The notes beneath the pieces were generated by a model. That model was not told the origin of the DNA. It ran no database searches and saw only the letters and a program-made list of their open reading frames with translations. From Nitrospinaceae bacterium (GTDB lineage: Bacteria > Nitrospinota > Nitrospinia > Nitrospinales > VA-1), in the NCBI GenBank assembly GCA_029261435.1, contig JAJDBI010000229.1, forward strand, positions 1 to 7,200: a stretch of DNA of 7,200 bases, read 5' to 3'. Positions 4,961 through 7,200 of this stretch are shown piece by piece; positions within the stretch are counted from its first letter, which is position 1, and each line of letters opens with the position of its first letter. Both the position numbers and the translations under genes were made by a program.

Positions 4961-5797
4961 ATGAAGCTCATATTAACAAATTTATTCATAAGCTTCTTTT
5001 TAATCCTGCCTGCTGAGGCATTTCGTGTAGATGGATTAAAAACTCCGCAGAGCTTTATTGTTGACCCTGGCCTGGGGAATTATTTCATTTCCAACATCAA
5101 CGGCAACCCAGTGAGCCGGGACAACAACGGTTTCATTATCAAACTTGATGCCTCTGGAAAGCCTCTGCTTTCCATCCGTGGAGGGAGTCCTCAAATCACC
5201 CTGCATGCTCCGGACGGATTAGCGCTTAAAGACAATCACCTTTATGTCACCGATATTGATTCCTTGCGCTGGTTCGATAAAAATAGCGGCATCTCTCTGG
5301 GGCATATTGATTTTACGGGAATCGGCGTGAAACGATTGAGAGGCCTGGCATTCGATGACGAAAGCAACCTTTATGTTTCCGATGTTCTGGCGAACGCCAT
5401 TTACAAAATAGAAACCGGGAACAATCACAAAGTTTCTATTTTTAAAAAGGACAACCATCTGGCAAATCCCAGCGGGATGGTTTATGACTCCGTGCGTAAA
5501 CGACTGATTGTTGTAACTCGAGCCACTGGAAAAATTTTAGCGATTGGAGTAGATGGAAAGATAACTCCCCTTATCCAAAAGACATTTAAAAATCTGCATG
5601 GAATAGACTGGGGCCGTGAGGGTGATTTACTGGTCTCTGATAAATTGGCAGGGAAAATTTACAGGATAAAAAAATTCTCCCGGACAGAAATCGTCCGGGA
5701 GAATATTATGACTCCAGCAGGCATCTCTTTTGACTATGCCCGCAACCTTATTTTAGTACCTTCTTCAAAAGGCAATTTAGCCTTCACCATTCCTTAG
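4961..5797 (+). CDS. Secreted NHL/SMP-30-like six-bladed beta-propeller
   Basis: The product has 278 residues with a signal peptide (1-20, cleavage near AEA/F). Six spaced repeats of the form P-x-G-[hydrophobic]...[LI]-x-V-[ST]-[DN] can be seen: PQSFIVDPGLGNYFISN (29-45), PDGLALKDNHLYVTD (84-98), RGLAFDDESNLYVSD (127-141), PSGMVYDSVRKRLIVVT (170-186), LHGIDWGREGDLLVSD (212-227) and PAGISFDYARNLILVP (252-267). This fits a single six-bladed propeller of the NHL or SMP-30/gluconolactonase type. Such proteins include lactonases and scaffold or binding proteins; no catalytic metal site could be confirmed, so no reaction is claimed. The stop (TAG, 5795-5797) overlaps the pntB stop on the other strand. 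The coding sequence between residues 239 and 248 also forms the pntB terminator. Confidence 0.8.
   Translation: MKLILTNLFISFFLILPAEAFRVDGLKTPQSFIVDPGLGNYFISNINGNPVSRDNNGFIIKLDASGKPLLSIRGGSPQITLHAPDGLALKDNHLYVTDIDSLRWFDKNSGISLGHIDFTGIGVKRLRGLAFDDESNLYVSDVLANAIYKIETGNNHKVSIFKKDNHLANPSGMVYDSVRKRLIVVTRATGKILAIGVDGKITPLIQKTFKNLHGIDWGREGDLLVSDKLAGKIYRIKKFSRTEIVRENIMTPAGISFDYARNLILVPSSKGNLAFTIP
5668..5704 (-). terminator. Intrinsic terminator of pntB inside the opposing coding region
   Basis: On the minus strand ATTCTCCCGGAC (5704-5693) pairs perfectly with GTCCGGGAGAAT (5685-5674), a 12-bp stem with a 7-base loop, immediately followed by a T-run (A5668-A5674 on the + strand, seven residues, the first of which can pair). 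This is a textbook intrinsic terminator for transcripts coming from pntB, whose stop lies about 90 bases upstream. No T-run follows on the plus strand, so it should not stop the propeller transcript by the same mechanism. Confidence 0.8.
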
Positions 5798-7194
5798 AGG
5801 TTTTTGAACACCTCATCCAGACTTGACCTGGCATCGCCAAACAACATGCGCGTGTTCTCTTTGAAGAACAACGGATTCTGCACCCCGGCATAACCGGTTG
5901 CCATACCGCGTTTCAGCACGATGGTGGTTTTACCTTTCCAAGGTTCCATGACCGGCATACCAGCAATCGGACTATCAGGATCGGTTTGCGCCGAAGGGTT
6001 AACAATGTCGTTGGCACCAATGACGATGGAAACATCAATGTCTGGAAAATCATCATTGATCTCATCCATCTCAAAAACAATGTCGTAAGGCACCTTCGCT
6101 TCGGCCAACAAAACGTTCATGTGTCCCGGCATTCGCCCTGCAACAGGGTGGATACCACACCGCACATTGATTTTTTTGCCTCTGAGTGTTTTGGTGATTT
6201 CATTGACGATATGCTGGGCCTGTGCCACTGCCATTCCGTAACCCGGAATGATCATGACTTCTTTAGACTCCAACAACAAAGCGGCAACTTCAGGAGCCTG
6301 CAAAGCAATAACTTCGCCCTGTTCTTCCACAGAGGCCGCGCTACTACCACCACCCGTCGTCGTTCCGAACCCACCAGCAATCACCGAAATAAATTTTCGG
6401 TTCATGGCACGACACATGATGGAACTAAGAATCGCACCACTACTACCTACCAGCGCACCGGTAACGATGAGCAGATCGTTGCTGAGCATGAACCCGGTAG
6501 CAGAAGCCGCCCAACCGGAATAACTGTTGAGCATGGAAACCACAACCGGCATATCTGCACCACCAATGGCCATGACCATATGAACCCCGAACAGCAAAGC
6601 GATTCCCGTCATTATCAACAAAGGCATGAGCCCGCCACCTGCTGCAGATTGATCCACAAATTCAATACAGTACCAGCCGGATGCCAGCAACAGTCCCAAA
6701 TTAAACCAGTGCCGACCCGGCATCAACACCGGGTTCCCGCCGATCTTACCGCTCAGCTTTCCAAAAGCAATGATGGAACCCGACAGAGTAATTGCACCGA
6801 TGAGGATCCCTATGTAGGTCTCCACATCGTGAATGGTCAATTCAACACCGGCGTAATGTGTCAAACGCCCTGGGTCCATGAAATTGGCGTACCCAACGAG
6901 AACAGCCGCCAAACCTACAAGGCTGTGCAACATAGCGACCAACTCGGGCATTTCCGTCATCTGCACTCTCTTGGCCAAAATAAGACCTATGCTTGCGCCT
7001 ATTAACAGGGCAACAATAAGAATACCCCAATTAGCCGTCACAGCAGACATGGTGGCAATCAAAGCCACACTCATACCGATCATTCCGAACAGGTTGCCGC
7101 GCCTTGCGGTTTCCTGGTTACTCAAGCCACCTAACGCCAAAATAAATAAAATTGTTGCCCCAACATAAGAGGCGGTTACTATACCTTCACTCAT
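5794..7194 (-). CDS. pntB: NAD(P) transhydrogenase subunit beta PntB
   Basis: PntB is the beta subunit of the proton-translocating Re/Si-specific transhydrogenase, which uses the proton gradient to transfer hydride from NADH to NADP+. The product is complete at 466 residues (E. coli PntB has 462). Domain II fills residues 1 to about 265 with many membrane helices; ELVAMLHSLVGLAAVLVG (84-101) holds His90, the counterpart of the conserved proton-channel His91 of E. coli, and GGADMPVVVSMLNSYSGWAA (211-230) is the other hallmark helix. A Gly/Ser linker (275-288) leads to the NADP(H)-binding domain III: IIPGYGMAVAQAQ (315-327), RCGIHPVAGRMPGHMNVLLAEA (345-366), EMDEIN (375-380), GANDIVNP (393-400) and KRGMATGYAGVQNPLFF (428-444). 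The start has GGAAAG directly before ATG. The alpha-subunit genes would be expected upstream, beyond the right edge. Transcription likely ends at the hairpin 5704-5668. Confidence 0.97.
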   Translation of the reverse strand: MSEGIVTASYVGATILFILALGGLSNQETARRGNLFGMIGMSVALIATMSAVTANWGILIVALLIGASIGLILAKRVQMTEMPELVAMLHSLVGLAAVLVGYANFMDPGRLTHYAGVELTIHDVETYIGILIGAITLSGSIIAFGKLSGKIGGNPVLMPGRHWFNLGLLLASGWYCIEFVDQSAAGGGLMPLLIMTGIALLFGVHMVMAIGGADMPVVVSMLNSYSGWAASATGFMLSNDLLIVTGALVGSSGAILSSIMCRAMNRKFISVIAGGFGTTTGGGSSAASVEEQGEVIALQAPEVAALLLESKEVMIIPGYGMAVAQAQHIVNEITKTLRGKKINVRCGIHPVAGRMPGHMNVLLAEAKVPYDIVFEMDEINDDFPDIDVSIVIGANDIVNPSAQTDPDSPIAGMPVMEPWKGKTTIVLKRGMATGYAGVQNPLFFKENTRMLFGDARSSLDEVFKNL

Positions 7195-7200
7195 CTTTCC

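Noticed and set aside
5986..7005. Long plus-strand open frame of 339 codons opposite pntB
   Set aside because: Its product is rich in His, Asn, Thr and Arg with no domain, and it lies wholly antisense to pntB, whose family motifs are clear along the full length. It is a shadow frame.

Overview
The window is a piece of a Gram-negative bacterial chromosome. Periplasmic and envelope proteins dominate: a Tat-exported molybdoenzyme, lipoproteins, a heme c protein and a beta-propeller. There are no rRNA or tRNA genes, no CRISPR array, and no transposase or integrase. No single gene fixes the taxon. An MsrP, a cytochrome P460, a DsrE-like protein and a proton-translocating transhydrogenase together would fit an environmental, possibly marine, respiratory bacterium (a Nitrospinota- or proteobacterium-like lineage); this is inference only.

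Left block (1-1347, + strand): the last codons of an upstream gene, then msrP (periplasmic methionine sulfoxide reductase catalytic subunit, with twin-arginine signal and the molybdenum-ligand Cys), then a small secreted SmpA/BamE-like protein tightly coupled to it. The membrane partner MsrQ does not follow msrP.

Central block (about 1350-4560, mostly + strand, visibly more AT-rich in the 3.1-4.4 kb part than the flanks): a DUF3313-type lipoprotein with a Fur-box-like palindrome just upstream of its ribosome site; a 440-bp stretch without an intact gene that holds a broken copy of the C-terminal part of a membrane protein whose intact copy lies 2.1 kb further on; then a cluster of small exported proteins: a His/Cys-rich protein, a DsrE-like protein with a CxxC pair, a cytochrome P460 family heme c protein, and a 54-residue lipoprotein. 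A perfect 16-bp hairpin closes this block. The intact and broken copies are direct repeats that bracket the cluster.

Right block (4575-7194): a small glycine-rich four-helix membrane protein (- strand), divergent from a secreted six-repeat NHL/SMP-30-like beta-propeller (+ strand). The propeller gene meets pntB (- strand, NAD(P) transhydrogenase beta subunit, complete) tail to tail, with stop codons overlapping by a few bases. A classic intrinsic terminator in the pntB direction lies inside the 3' end of the propeller coding region.

The most interesting items are the P460/DsrE/His-rich periplasmic cluster, possibly a module for handling reactive nitrogen, sulfur or metal species; the truncated gene copy flanking it; and the coding-embedded terminator.
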